Below, piece by piece: positions 42,813 through 51,492 of a stretch of DNA of 64,000 bases. Each line of letters opens with the position of its first letter. Positions within the stretch are counted from its first letter, which is position 1. The notes below the pieces were generated by a model that saw only the letters and a program-made list of their open reading frames with translations, ran no database searches and was not told the origin of the DNA. Where the stretch lies: NCBI RefSeq assembly GCF_006874465.1, contig NZ_VIRL01000001.1, forward strand, positions 682,001 to 746,000, in the 5' to 3' direction. This DNA comes from Microbispora bryophytorum. Lineage in GTDB: Bacteria > Actinomycetota > Actinomycetes > Streptosporangiales > Streptosporangiaceae. The position numbers and the translations under genes are program-made.

Positions 42813-43316
42813 TCACTGGCCGAACAGGTCGGCGACGTCGTCGAAACGGATGACCAGGGCCGCCGCGAGCAGCGCGACCCCGGCCGCCAGCAGGACGCCG
42901 GGGCCGTCGATCCCGGCGCCGCCCGGCAGCACCACCGCGGCAAGGCCCAGCGCGGCCACACCGAGCAGGGCGAGATTGCGCACCACGTGCCGCGTGCCGA
43001 GGTCCGCCTCGCCACCCCCGAAGCACCGGCACCGTACGGCGAGGCCCCGGCGGAGCACCACGGCCACCCCCGCCGTGAGCACGGCGACCAATCCGGCCGC
43101 CAGCCCGAACCCCACCGGCGGGGCCACGACGACCAGCGGAGGGACCAGCGCCTCGGCGGCGCACAGGGCCGCGGCCGGCCAGGTGCCGCCTCCGGTCAGC
43201 GGCTCGATCGACCGGCCGAACCGCCGGAACGCCTCACGGGAGGCCAGCTTGCTCACCGCCGACCAGCCGAAGACCACGGCGAGCAGGATCTGGCAGGCGA
43301 GTTCCACATGTCTCAT
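42813..43316 (-). CDS. MauE/DoxX-like redox membrane protein
   Basis: A 167-residue four-TM protein. FGWSAVSKLASREAFRRFG at the start and VRCRCFGGGE near residue 100 match MauE, whose CxCFG-type cysteines are thought to pass electrons across the membrane to or from MauD. Here it precedes the TlpA/MauD-like gene by 17 nt, the same pairing as in methylamine-utilisation operons, but no methylamine dehydrogenase subunits are nearby. It probably supplies oxidising or reducing power for the folding step. Confidence 0.87.
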   Translation of the reverse strand: MRHVELACQILLAVVFGWSAVSKLASREAFRRFGRSIEPLTGGGTWPAAALCAAEALVPPLVVVAPPVGFGLAAGLVAVLTAGVAVVLRRGLAVRCRCFGGGEADLGTRHVVRNLALLGVAALGLAAVVLPGGAGIDGPGVLLAAGVALLAAALVIRFDDVADLFGQ

Positions 43317-43324
43317 CGACGGCC

Positions 43325-46183
43325 TCAGTCCTCCGCCAGCACGGCGGCGAGCGGCAGGCGGCGCATGAGCTGCGCGGGGACGGCGGCGGCCAGCACCGCC
43401 AACGCGGTTCCGGTCGCGGCGACGGGGAGCGTGGCGCTCACCGTCGCCCAGGTGAGGCCGCCCAGGAACGCGGCCAGCACGCCGAGGCCGAGACCGGCCC
43501 CGAGCACGGCGCCGGTCAGGCCGAGCAGCGCTCCCTCGGTGACGATCAGGCGGCCGAGCTCCCCGTCGGACCACCCGCACGCGCGCAGCGCGGCCAGCTC
43601 GCCGCTGCGTTCCCGGACACTCAGGTAGAGAGCGTCCGCGATGGCGAACACGCCGAGCGCCACCGTGGTCACGGCGGCGGCCAGATCCACCCCGCGCACC
43701 TGGAGCGAGACGGCGTCGCCCAGCAGTGTGCCCTGGGCCTCGCCGTGGAACCGCCAGGTGATCACCAGCAGTGTGGACACCGCCGCCACTCCGGCCGCGA
43801 GCGCCAGCACGCCGACCAAACTGCGGGTCGGGACCCGGACCAGGTTGCCCACCGCCATGCCGTACACCGTCCGGGCCCGGCGTGCCCGGGTGCGGGTGAC
43901 CACGGGGGGACGGATCGCCGCCATCGGGTGCGCCCGCCCGGCGCGCAGCGCGGGCACCAGCCCGCCGAGCAGGGCGATCCCGCAGGCGACCGGTACGGCC
44001 AGCAGCGCGTGTCCGGGGCCCACCCCGATGCCGGTGGCGGCGGCCAGCGGCAGGGACACGGCGGCGCCCAGGATCCCGGCGACCAGGCCGACCAGCAGCA
44101 CCTCCCCCAGCACCAGCGCGGCCAGCCGCCCGGCGGGCCAGCCCAGACAGCCGAGGACGGCCAGCTCACGCCGCCGCACCCGGACCGACGCGGCCACCGC
44201 GTTGCCCAGGAACAGCACGCACACCACGAGGATGAGGCCGAACAGCAGCGCGCTCTTCTGGTCGACGGCCCTGGTCAGCGCGACCGCCACGCCCTTGGTC
44301 GTCCAGTTCTCCAGCAGCCGCAGCTCGGGGCGGCCGAACGAGCCGCCGGGCAGCTCGACCGGCCGCGGGGCCGGGGAGGAGCCGATGGTGATGTCCACTT
44401 CGAGCCCGGTCGTGGTGGCGATCTTCTCGGCGACTACGCGGATCCGCTCCTGGGACGGATCGTCCAGCCCGGTGACCCCGGCGACCCGCACCCGGATCGC
44501 GGAGACCGGCGCCTCCTGCGCCGGGTCGTCGCCGCGGATGAGCATGGGCAGCGCGGTCAGCGTCGTCAGGAGCTGGGGCGGGGTGGCCAGGTAGCCGCCG
44601 GGGTTACCGTTGGGCAGCAGCGGGCGGTCTCCCAGCGCCGCCCGCGCGGTCTGGTCCGCGCCGGTCGCGCTCGCCGGCTGGTATGTCTCCAGCGGCACCG
44701 CGGACAACGCGGAGAACTCGGTCAGCCCGGCCGGGTCGAACCTACCCACCACCTGCGGGAACGCGTATTCGGTCACGCCACCCGGACCCGCCAGTTCACG
44801 CGCGGTCATCGGCCGGAGCGCTCGATCGTGCGCGAACAACGGGGCCGAGGTGTCCACGAGGGAGTTCTCCTGCCGCCACACCTCGTCGAGGCCGACGGTG
44901 ACGGGATCCGGCTTCAGCACCCCCTCCGCGCCCCCATAGCGCGGGCGGCCGGACTGGATGACGCGGTCCACGTTGAGCCACGTGTCGCCGGGGTCGGTGA
45001 TCGGGCGCTCGCTGACCTGCCGGTAGACGCTCTCCGCGTCGACGCGCACGGTCGACGTGCGCCGGACCGGCTCCGCCCGTAGCCGCTTCCACAGCTCATC
45101 GCCGCGCAGGTTCGCGATCCGCGGCGGCCGGTCCAGCCGGGAGACTCCGGCGGTCAGCTGCTCGTCGATGTGCGCGGTCGACGAGAGCAGCATGGGAACA
45201 TCGGCGAACAGCTCCCACCTGGTCGGCGTCGGGCCGTCGGTCGCGCGCAGGTAACGCCCGCTGACCACGGCGCGATCCAGCCCGACCAGTTCCGCCTCCT
45301 GCACGGGATCGACGGCCGCCAGCAACAGCGGCACGGGCCAGCCGACAGGGAGCGTCAGGCGCGGCAGCCGTACCTGCCGGGGAATGATCCCACCGCCCGG
45401 GTCGCCGAGCCGGGTGCGGAAACCGCCGTCCGGCAGCATCTGGTAGACGTCCACGCGGGACCGGTCCGCCGCCGTGAGGTAGGTGCGTCCGGGCTCTCGC
45501 TTGCGCGCCGTGGGACAGATCGGCTGGATCCGTCCGTCCGTGAGGACTTCGGCCGCCGGGTAGCCGGACGACATCCCCGGGCGGTCACACACCGCGGCGT
45601 CCACCCGCACCTTCCGGCCTTCGTAGCGGTAGCCGTCGAACTCCACGAAGTTCGCCTTGTTCGTTGTGAACCGCGGCCACAGCACGGGGTTGCGGGTGAC
45701 GTACACGTACCTGTCACCCGGGTCGTCGATCGTCGACAGTCCCCGGTCGCTGATCCAGGTCCTGTCCACCTTGAGCAACTGCTGTCGTGCCCCTCGGTCG
45801 AGCTGCTCGGTGAGGTCGATCTCGGCGGTCGCCGTCACGTCGACGTACCCCACCATCGCCACCGGAGCGGCCACCTCGACGCCGGGCAGCGCGAGTATCC
45901 GCCGCCACTGGTCGAGCGTGATGCCGCCGAACTGGCCGGACAGGAAGTTCGGGCGCACCTGCCCGTGCGCGAGCTCCTGCGCGTCCCGGCTCCCCCTGGG
46001 CCGCACCAGCACGTCGTACGTGCTCCGGTAGTTGTCGTCCACGGTCCCGGTCACGCGCAGGCGTGAGGTCTCCACCGAGCCGGTGAGCAGGGTGAACCCG
46101 CTCGTGGCCAGCAGCACGCCGAGCAGCATCGTCATCGAGCGCACCGACTGGCGGCGTAACTGGCCGATCATCAGCCTCAGCAT
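43325..46183 (-). CDS. Large FtsX/MacB-like ABC permease
   Basis: A 952-residue permease. The first membrane segment is at about 20-40 (TMLLGVLLATSGFTLLTG), followed by an extracytoplasmic region of over 550 residues, then about eight membrane segments containing two FtsX-type modules (GLILVVCVLFLGNAVAASVRV, and near the end VALGVFAIADALYLSVRE). This matches the double-FtsX arrangement of LolCDE/MacB-like exporters. It pairs with the LolD-type ATPase of the same operon and probably exports or extracts the peptide. The huge external domain could bind the substrate. Confidence 0.88.
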   Translation of the reverse strand: MLRLMIGQLRRQSVRSMTMLLGVLLATSGFTLLTGSVETSRLRVTGTVDDNYRSTYDVLVRPRGSRDAQELAHGQVRPNFLSGQFGGITLDQWRRILALPGVEVAAPVAMVGYVDVTATAEIDLTEQLDRGARQQLLKVDRTWISDRGLSTIDDPGDRYVYVTRNPVLWPRFTTNKANFVEFDGYRYEGRKVRVDAAVCDRPGMSSGYPAAEVLTDGRIQPICPTARKREPGRTYLTAADRSRVDVYQMLPDGGFRTRLGDPGGGIIPRQVRLPRLTLPVGWPVPLLLAAVDPVQEAELVGLDRAVVSGRYLRATDGPTPTRWELFADVPMLLSSTAHIDEQLTAGVSRLDRPPRIANLRGDELWKRLRAEPVRRTSTVRVDAESVYRQVSERPITDPGDTWLNVDRVIQSGRPRYGGAEGVLKPDPVTVGLDEVWRQENSLVDTSAPLFAHDRALRPMTARELAGPGGVTEYAFPQVVGRFDPAGLTEFSALSAVPLETYQPASATGADQTARAALGDRPLLPNGNPGGYLATPPQLLTTLTALPMLIRGDDPAQEAPVSAIRVRVAGVTGLDDPSQERIRVVAEKIATTTGLEVDITIGSSPAPRPVELPGGSFGRPELRLLENWTTKGVAVALTRAVDQKSALLFGLILVVCVLFLGNAVAASVRVRRRELAVLGCLGWPAGRLAALVLGEVLLVGLVAGILGAAVSLPLAAATGIGVGPGHALLAVPVACGIALLGGLVPALRAGRAHPMAAIRPPVVTRTRARRARTVYGMAVGNLVRVPTRSLVGVLALAAGVAAVSTLLVITWRFHGEAQGTLLGDAVSLQVRGVDLAAAVTTVALGVFAIADALYLSVRERSGELAALRACGWSDGELGRLIVTEGALLGLTGAVLGAGLGLGVLAAFLGGLTWATVSATLPVAATGTALAVLAAAVPAQLMRRLPLAAVLAED

Positions 46184-46200
46184 GAATCCCCATCAGACGG

Positions 46201-46665
46201 TCACATTCGCCGGATCACAACCCCCAGCAGACGCTCTGCGGCGACGTACCCGTAGAGGCGGGAGTCCCGGCTCACCGCCGGGTTGTCCCCGAGCACCACC
46301 AGCCGCTCGGCGGGGACGGACGTGGTCCCCCCGGCCAGCACGGGCACACGCGCCTCGGGGACGGGGTCTCCGGGAACGGCTACCGCCCGTTTCACCACCC
46401 ACACCGTGCGGGGGCCGTCGTCCTCCGCCGCCCCGGCGGGCACCGGCACGGGAGGCGCGTCGATCACGTCGGCGAAGACGACCAGGTCGTCGGGGCGGAC
46501 CGCCGTCACACCACGTCGCCGCACCAGCACCCGGTCACCGTCGCGGAGCGTGGGCTGCATGCTCCTGCCCCGTACGGTCACCACGACGAAGGCCCGGCGC
46601 ATCCCCAAGGTCGCCGTCGCCAGCGCGAGGACCGCCATCGCCGCGACGGTGAGCAGAAGCGACAA
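46201..46665 (-). CDS. S26 signal peptidase, dedicated to the peptide operon
   Basis: A 154-residue LepB-type protease with one N-terminal membrane segment. Box B VRGRSMQPTLRDGDRVLV carries the nucleophile Ser (about 35); box D VVKRAVAVPGD carries the general-base Lys; box E LGDNPAVSRDSRLYGYV is intact. It is shorter than housekeeping LepB. Position between the precursor and the permease suggests that it removes the precursor leader at Ala-Arg-Ala. Confidence 0.9.
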   Translation of the reverse strand: MSLLLTVAAMAVLALATATLGMRRAFVVVTVRGRSMQPTLRDGDRVLVRRRGVTAVRPDDLVVFADVIDAPPVPVPAGAAEDDGPRTVWVVKRAVAVPGDPVPEARVPVLAGGTTSVPAERLVVLGDNPAVSRDSRLYGYVAAERLLGVVIRRM

Positions 46666-46687
46666 CCGCCATCCCCCTCGTGTGCCA

Positions 46688-46715
46688 CCGGACCCGATGG
46701 TCGCACCGGGTCCGG
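46688..46715 (-). terminator. Hairpin between peptide gene and peptidase gene
   Basis: CCGGACCC (46688-46695) and GGGTCCGG (46708-46715) form a perfect 8-bp stem with a 12-nt loop in the 77-nt gap. Without a T-run it would be a partial terminator or RNA stabiliser giving more precursor than processing proteins. Confidence 0.5.
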
Positions 46716-46742
46716 CTCGGTCACCCGGTCACGCGCCGCCTG

Positions 46743-46907
46743 TCAGCAGCCGGCGTGCGCGTAGTAGGTGCAGCGGCCGCAGTAGTAGAGGTAGATGTCG
46801 CCGCCGACGCACTTGCAGTAGCCCTCCCATCCGCAGGCGCGGGCTTCGGCGTGCGGGACCACCTTGTCGACCATCCTGTCGGCGACCCGTCTGATCAGCG
46901 CTCTCAT
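46743..46907 (-). CDS. Cys-rich peptide precursor (54 aa)
   Basis: Start ATG 46907 is placed five bases after AAAGGAAG, an excellent ribosome-binding site. Residues 1-24 are an amphipathic basic/hydrophobic leader (MRALIRRVADRMVDKVVPHA then EARA) with no Sec-type hydrophobic core. The last 30 residues hold six Cys in the pattern C-x5-C-x-C-x9-C-x2-C-x7-C, beginning CGWEGYCKC and ending at the final Cys, with many Tyr and Gly. Ala-Arg-Ala before Cys25 fits signal peptidase cleavage. The downstream peptidase, redox pair and exporter suggest a secreted peptide with three disulfides. I recognise no known family. Confidence 0.8.
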   Translation of the reverse strand: MRALIRRVADRMVDKVVPHAEARACGWEGYCKCVGGDIYLYYCGRCTYYAHAGC

Positions 46908-46941
46908 GACCACTTCCTTTCGCCGGACGTGATTGACCCCG

Positions 46942-46968
46942 ATCGTAAAGAGCGGGGGTTCAGCGGGG
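46942..46968 (-). promoter_or_regulatory. Candidate SARP box and -10 of the peptide operon
   Basis: In plus-strand letters AGCGGGG occurs at 46951-46957 and again at 46962-46968, exact heptamers 11 bp apart; on the coding strand they read CCCCGCT-GAAC-CCCCGCT and are followed by a -10-like TACGAT (46942-46947). SARP regulators bind direct heptamers with 11-bp spacing close to the -10. Confidence 0.5.
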
Positions 46969-47122
46969 ATACAGGCTCCGTACAACGCGCGGGCGTCATA
47001 TTCCTCAACCCGGGGAAACGCGAATTCGACGGAATGCCCAGGAGGTCCAGCGTGACGGAATCGGCGCCGCGTGCTGGATAGCCGTTGCCGGCGGGGTCAT
47101 TGGAAATCCGGTGGATGCGAAT

Positions 47123-47156
47123 CCACGAGACCGGTCACCCGGCCTAGCGGTTTTCA
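47123..47156 (+). other. Distal attachment-site repeat (partial tRNA-Ser copy)
   Basis: Starts CCACGAGACCGG and ends GCGGTTTTCA, identical over 34 bp to the anticodon-to-T-arm part of the tRNA-Ser gene. Similarity continues on the left with two mismatches in about 12 bp (GGATGCGAAT against GGATTCGAAC). Confidence 0.85.
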
Positions 47157-47292
47157 GGAGCACTACGGTTATCCCGCCCGAAATGACCTTGGCCTGCGGC
47201 TCACCCTCAAGCGGAGACGCAACCAAGGGAGGACGCCGGCAGGGGCGGTATTTCGATTGACACCGGCGCGATCCGGTGTGGAGGGTGGCGTG

Positions 47293-48984
47293 GTGTCTGA
47301 TGATCTGCCGGTGGAGGTGCGCACGGCCTTCGGGGTTGCATCCGGTCCCGCGCGGCTGTTGCCCGGAGGGCACGGCACCTGTTGGCTGGCGGGCGAACTG
47401 GTGCTCAAGCCCGCCCCGCGTCCGGCGGTGGCGTCGTGGCTGGCCGAGGTGTTCGCCGATCTGCGCGGTCCGGGTTTCCGGGTGCCCCTGCCAGTGCGCG
47501 CGGCTGACGGCTCGTGGGTCGCCGGCGGGTGGGCGGCGTGGACCGCTGTCGAGGGCGAGCCGGATCCCGTGGCGCGGTGGCCGGAGCTCGTCGCGGCCAG
47601 CCGGGCTTTCCACGCGGCCCTCGCCGGTGTCCCCGCCCCGGACTGGCTGGGACGCGGCAGAAACCGCTGGGCGGTGGCCGAACGGGTGGCGTGGGACCAG
47701 GCCGAGGTCGAGCTGGCGCCGGAACTGTCGGATCTGGTGGAGGGCTTGCGGGCCGCCATCCGGCCGGTACGGTTGCCCGACCAGCTCGTCCACGGTGACA
47801 TCGCGGGCAACGTGTTGTTCGCACCTGGGCAGCCACCGGCGGTCATCGACTTCTCACCGAGCCGGCGGCCGGCGGGCTACGCCCTGGCGATCGCTGCCGT
47901 GGACCTGCTGGCCTGGTCCGCCGCACCGCCCAGCATCCTCGACGAACTGGACGGCGAGGACGACATCGACCAGCTATTGCTGCGCGCCTTGATATGGCGC
48001 CTGGTCACCGAGTCGCTCGGCCGACCGGACCCAGGCAGCAGGCAGGCGGTCCGCCGCGCCAACGAACCGGTGGTCGAACTGCTGCTGTCGCGCGTGTCCG
48101 GCCGGCCCGTGACCACCGGGCCCGCAACCGACGCGGACGTCGCCGCCTCGGCCGGCCGCGCGCTCGGCCGCGAGATCACGGGTCTGCGACCGGTCACGGG
48201 CGGGCACAGCAGGTCCGTGACGCGAATCGCCGACCATGCCGGTGGCGGTTCTGCGTTCGTCAAGGCCGCCGCGCCTGCCGGCCGCGCCGAGCTCGGTGTG
48301 GAGTTGGCGGTGTACGAGGCGCTGGGCGACCGCCCATTCCTGCCGCGGCTGCTGTCGAGCACCAGCGAGCCGCTGCCGATGCTCGTGCTGGAAATGCTGG
48401 AGCAGGACCACTGGGTCCGCGATTGGACCGCACCCCTGGTCGCAGCCACCCGGAAGCTGCTCCACGAAGTACACACGCTGCCCGCACCATCTGGCGTGCC
48501 GGTATTGCGAGAGGCGTCCAATCCCTGGGAAACCATCGCCGCCGACCCGGACCGCCTGCTGCGCATGAACGTATGCACGCGCCGGTGGCTGGCCGCACAC
48601 CTGGAAACGCTTCATGCCGCGGCCGCCGAGGCACCCACCGAGGGAGACAGCCTGATCCACCGCGACGTACGCGCAGCGAACCTCTGGTGCCGCGACGGCC
48701 GCCTGGTACTGGCCGACTGGGCGTCGGCGGCGATCGGCGATCCCTGGCTCGACCACCACCTCTGGCTCGTCGCCCTGCGCGCCGAAGGCGGCCCCGTACC
48801 GGACACCGGCCAGGGGCCGCACGCCACGGGCCACGCCGCGCTGATCGCCGGGCAACAACCCCTGCTCACCCCGGCGCGCGACGCCAACCCGGCTCTGTTC
48901 GACCAACGCCGGCGCCGCCTCACCGCCGCCCTGTCCTGGGCCGCCCGCCTCCTGCACATTCCACCCCCACAGCCAACGACCTGA
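47293..48984 (+). CDS. Fusion of two phosphotransferase (APH-like) domains
   Basis: A 563-residue protein of two kinase-like halves. Half 1 (about 1-260) has LVHGDIAGNVLF and AVIDFSPSRRP and resembles the actinobacterial TIGR02569 group. Half 2 (about 280-563) has LIHRDVRAANLWC and LVLADWASAAIGDPWLD, a classic aminoglycoside/choline-kinase-like catalytic loop. Both keep catalytic Asp and Asn. GTG 47293 lies seven bases after GGAGGG; the longer frame upstream runs through the att repeat and is rejected. It might phosphorylate a small molecule or antibiotic; substrate unknown. First gene of the island. Confidence 0.82.
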   Translation: MSDDLPVEVRTAFGVASGPARLLPGGHGTCWLAGELVLKPAPRPAVASWLAEVFADLRGPGFRVPLPVRAADGSWVAGGWAAWTAVEGEPDPVARWPELVAASRAFHAALAGVPAPDWLGRGRNRWAVAERVAWDQAEVELAPELSDLVEGLRAAIRPVRLPDQLVHGDIAGNVLFAPGQPPAVIDFSPSRRPAGYALAIAAVDLLAWSAAPPSILDELDGEDDIDQLLLRALIWRLVTESLGRPDPGSRQAVRRANEPVVELLLSRVSGRPVTTGPATDADVAASAGRALGREITGLRPVTGGHSRSVTRIADHAGGGSAFVKAAAPAGRAELGVELAVYEALGDRPFLPRLLSSTSEPLPMLVLEMLEQDHWVRDWTAPLVAATRKLLHEVHTLPAPSGVPVLREASNPWETIAADPDRLLRMNVCTRRWLAAHLETLHAAAAEAPTEGDSLIHRDVRAANLWCRDGRLVLADWASAAIGDPWLDHHLWLVALRAEGGPVPDTGQGPHATGHAALIAGQQPLLTPARDANPALFDQRRRRLTAALSWAARLLHIPPPQPTT

Positions 48985-49000
48985 CACCCGACGCCAAGCG

Positions 49001-49963
49001 TCACGGTTGCCGGTTGTCCTCGAGGAGTTGTTGTGTGCGGGCGAGGAATGCCTGGCGAACCTCTTCTGGGTGCAGTATCCGGAGTGGTCGGCCGAGGCTG
49101 AGCAGGTAGCGGGCCAGGCTGTCGGCGTCCGGCCCGCCGATGTCGATGATCGTGGCGTCATCGCCGTCCGGGTGGTGGACGCCGACCGTTGGTGGGACCA
49201 GCCTACGGGCCTCATCGGCCGGTACGGCCAGGCGGATGGTCACCCGCACCGGGTAGGGCCTCAGCGCGACGCCCGGGCTGACCATCTGTGCCGGATCCGG
49301 CGGGTCGGGCAGGGCGGTGGCCTGCCCGGTGGCTGTGGCGTCGATGATGCGATCGGTACGGAAGGTGCGCCAGTCCTGCCGCGTCAGGTCGTAGGCGAGG
49401 AGGTACCAGCGGCGGCCGGTGTAGATGAGCCGGTAGGGGTCGACTCGGCGGGTGGACGTCGTTCCGGCCCCGTCGCGGTAGGTCAACTGGGTGCGTTCGC
49501 CTCGCCGGCACGCGGTGGCCAGGTCGAGCAGCAGCGCGGGGGAAATCTGGCTGTCGTCGGGTCGTGCGGTGTGGGTGAACGCGGCGTCCAGCTCGCCGAG
49601 CCGGTCGGCGATCCTGGCCGGCAGCACCTGGCGTAGTTTCAGCAGCGCCGACAGGGCTGCCTGGTCGCTGCCGGAGACTCCACTGAAGGCGGCGGTGCGC
49701 AGCCCGACGGCGACCGCGAGGGCCTCCTCCTCGTCAAGGATCAGTGGCGGAATGCTGGTTCCGGGCCCGAGGTGGTAGCCGCCCCATGGGCCCATCTCCG
49801 ATTCGATGCCGTAGCCGAGTTCCCGTAGCCGGGCGATGTCCCGGCGAACCGTCCGTTCGGTGATTTCCAGCTGGGCGGAAAGATCAGCGCACGTCCAGGA
49901 CCGCCGCGTCGACAGCAAAGACAGCAGCCGCAGCAGCCGCGCCGAGGTGTTGACCACGGCCAA
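49001..49963 (-). CDS. YafY-type WYL-domain regulator
   Basis: A 320-residue regulator. Helix-turn-helix about 22-42 (CADLSAQLEITERTVRRDIA), WYL domain about 145-200 with YTGRRWYLLAYDL, and a C-terminal WCX-like part. It converges on the phosphotransferase gene and diverges from the AhpD-like gene at 50133 with 169 bp between, so control of that gene is likely. It is a different lineage from the WYL protein at 20629. Confidence 0.9.
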   Translation of the reverse strand: MAVVNTSARLLRLLSLLSTRRSWTCADLSAQLEITERTVRRDIARLRELGYGIESEMGPWGGYHLGPGTSIPPLILDEEEALAVAVGLRTAAFSGVSGSDQAALSALLKLRQVLPARIADRLGELDAAFTHTARPDDSQISPALLLDLATACRRGERTQLTYRDGAGTTSTRRVDPYRLIYTGRRWYLLAYDLTRQDWRTFRTDRIIDATATGQATALPDPPDPAQMVSPGVALRPYPVRVTIRLAVPADEARRLVPPTVGVHHPDGDDATIIDIGGPDADSLARYLLSLGRPLRILHPEEVRQAFLARTQQLLEDNRQP

Positions 49964-50132
49964 CAGTCTGCTCGATAACCAGGACCGTTTCTGACCGGGT
50001 CACACCGTAATGTCGCCGGCATGACCGAGAACGCCTCGGCCGAAAAGTCCATTACGGCCACGATGACCTCGGCCAGGGTGCGTCAGAGGACGGGCCCGGA
50101 TGGGCGTACGTAACCGACGAGGAGCAGGACCC

Positions 50133-50582
50133 ATGGAAGCACGCATGAAGAGTGTGGCGAATCCCGACCTGATCACAGCGATCCAGCATCTCCAGAAGGC
50201 GATTCACGCCGGTGGCGTCGACCCGCTCGTGCTCGAACTGGTCCACCTGCGGGCCAGCCAGATCAACGGCTGCAGCCCGTGTGTGTTCGCCGGCGTCCAG
50301 TCGGCGAAGAAGCATGGAGAGACCGAGGAGCGGCTGCACAACGTGGTCGCCTGGCGCGAGGCCCCGTTCTTCACCGAGGAGGAGCGGGCAGCGCTCGCGC
50401 TGACCGAGGCCGCCACCCGGATCCAGGACGGCGCGCCGGGCGTGACCGACGAGATCTGGGACGCTGCTGCCGGCCACTTCGACGAGAAGCAGATGTCCGC
50501 GATCATCCTGAACATCGCACTCACCAACTTCTTCAACCGGATCAACCACACGATCCGGGAGCCGGCCGGCAAGACCTGGTGA
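50133..50582 (+). CDS. AhpD/carboxymuconolactone-decarboxylase-family protein
   Basis: A 149-residue protein with the AhpD redox motif CSPC (about 49-52) in HLRASQINGCSPCVFAGVQS, followed by His (KKHGETEERL). Length and motif match alkylhydroperoxidase-like CMD proteins, which reduce peroxides or act in thiol redox. ATG 50133 follows GAGGAGC. It is divergent from the WYL gene, a pairing seen elsewhere with such regulators. Confidence 0.88.
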   Translation: MEARMKSVANPDLITAIQHLQKAIHAGGVDPLVLELVHLRASQINGCSPCVFAGVQSAKKHGETEERLHNVVAWREAPFFTEEERAALALTEAATRIQDGAPGVTDEIWDAAAGHFDEKQMSAIILNIALTNFFNRINHTIREPAGKTW

Positions 50583-50742
50583 AGACGGGCGGGCGTCAGC
50601 CGTCCAGGGGGCCCGGTGGCGACGCGGCGAAGGACGTGATCGGCCGGCTCCACCGCTGATCGATCCAGCGCCACTTCCGGCAGGCCCTCGTCCTGGGCTC
50701 CCACCTTCGGGTGACCGCCGACAACCATAGGGATACGTGACG
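50583..50742. other. Short intergenic region, nothing recognised
   Basis: 160 bp with no supported reading frame or clear repeat. It likely contains the promoter of the YdeI-like gene. Confidence 0.35.
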
Positions 50743-51342
50743 ATGAGCAACGAACTACCGGAACTGACCGTTACCGATGCCCGAGCCTGGCGGGAGTGGC
50801 TCAGCGAGCACCACGACAGCTCGGCAGGGGTGTGGCTGGTCCTCGCCAAGCAGAACACGACCGGGCCCACCAGCCTGACCTATGACCAGGCGCTCGACGA
50901 AGCCCTGTGCCACGGCTGGATCGATGGCCGGCTACGACGGCGGGATGAGACCACCTTCTGCCGGCGCTTCACCCCTCGCGGAAGGCAAAGTCCCTGGTCA
51001 GCGCGGAACGTTTCCATCGTCACCCGTCTGATCAGCGAGGGCCGGATGCATCCGGCCGGAATGACCGAGGTCGAACGCGCCAAGGCCGACGGCCGCTGGG
51101 ACACGGCCTACGCGGGACAAGCCGGCATCGAGATACCAGCCGACCTGGCCACCGCATTGGCCGCGAATCCCCAGGCACAAGCGATGTTCGACATCCTCAC
51201 CTCGCAAAACCGCTACGCCGTTCTCTATCGGATCGCGAACGCCAAACGCGCCGAGACCCGAGCCCGCCGTATCACCCAGTTCGTCGACATGCTCGCCCGC
51301 GGCGAGGCGATCCACCCACAAAAGCGCGCCCTCGGCAGTTGA
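50743..51342 (+). CDS. YdeI/OmdA-like protein
   Basis: A 199-residue protein. ARAWREWLSEHHDSSAGVWL, YDQALDEALCHGWIDGRLRR and FTPRGRQSPWSARNVSIV are the consecutive blocks of the YdeI/OmpD-associated family, with a helical C-terminal part rich in Arg/Ala. Some members are linked to protection from antimicrobial peptides (family knowledge); the role in actinobacteria is unclear. ATG 50743 is preferred to GTG 50737. Confidence 0.85.
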   Translation: MSNELPELTVTDARAWREWLSEHHDSSAGVWLVLAKQNTTGPTSLTYDQALDEALCHGWIDGRLRRRDETTFCRRFTPRGRQSPWSARNVSIVTRLISEGRMHPAGMTEVERAKADGRWDTAYAGQAGIEIPADLATALAANPQAQAMFDILTSQNRYAVLYRIANAKRAETRARRITQFVDMLARGEAIHPQKRALGS

Positions 51343-51492
51343 ATGCTCGCTTCGTTGTCGTGCCATCGCACGTGCGCCCGCATGCTGCGGGACGCGACCG
51401 CCGTCATCTGCGACGGAGCCGAGATCCGCGAGATCATGGCGCGTTTCTACCGTGAGTTGACCGTGCGCCGCCGGACGGCCCACAGTGAGCGC

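Noticed and set aside
42813-43316. Methylamine utilisation locus
   Set aside because: MauE- and MauD-like proteins occur without MauA/MauB or tryptophylquinone-forming enzymes; the neighbours point to peptide export.
47119-47292. N-terminal extension of the phosphotransferase
   Set aside because: The extension translates the partial tRNA repeat. GTG 47293 has a proper ribosome-binding site.
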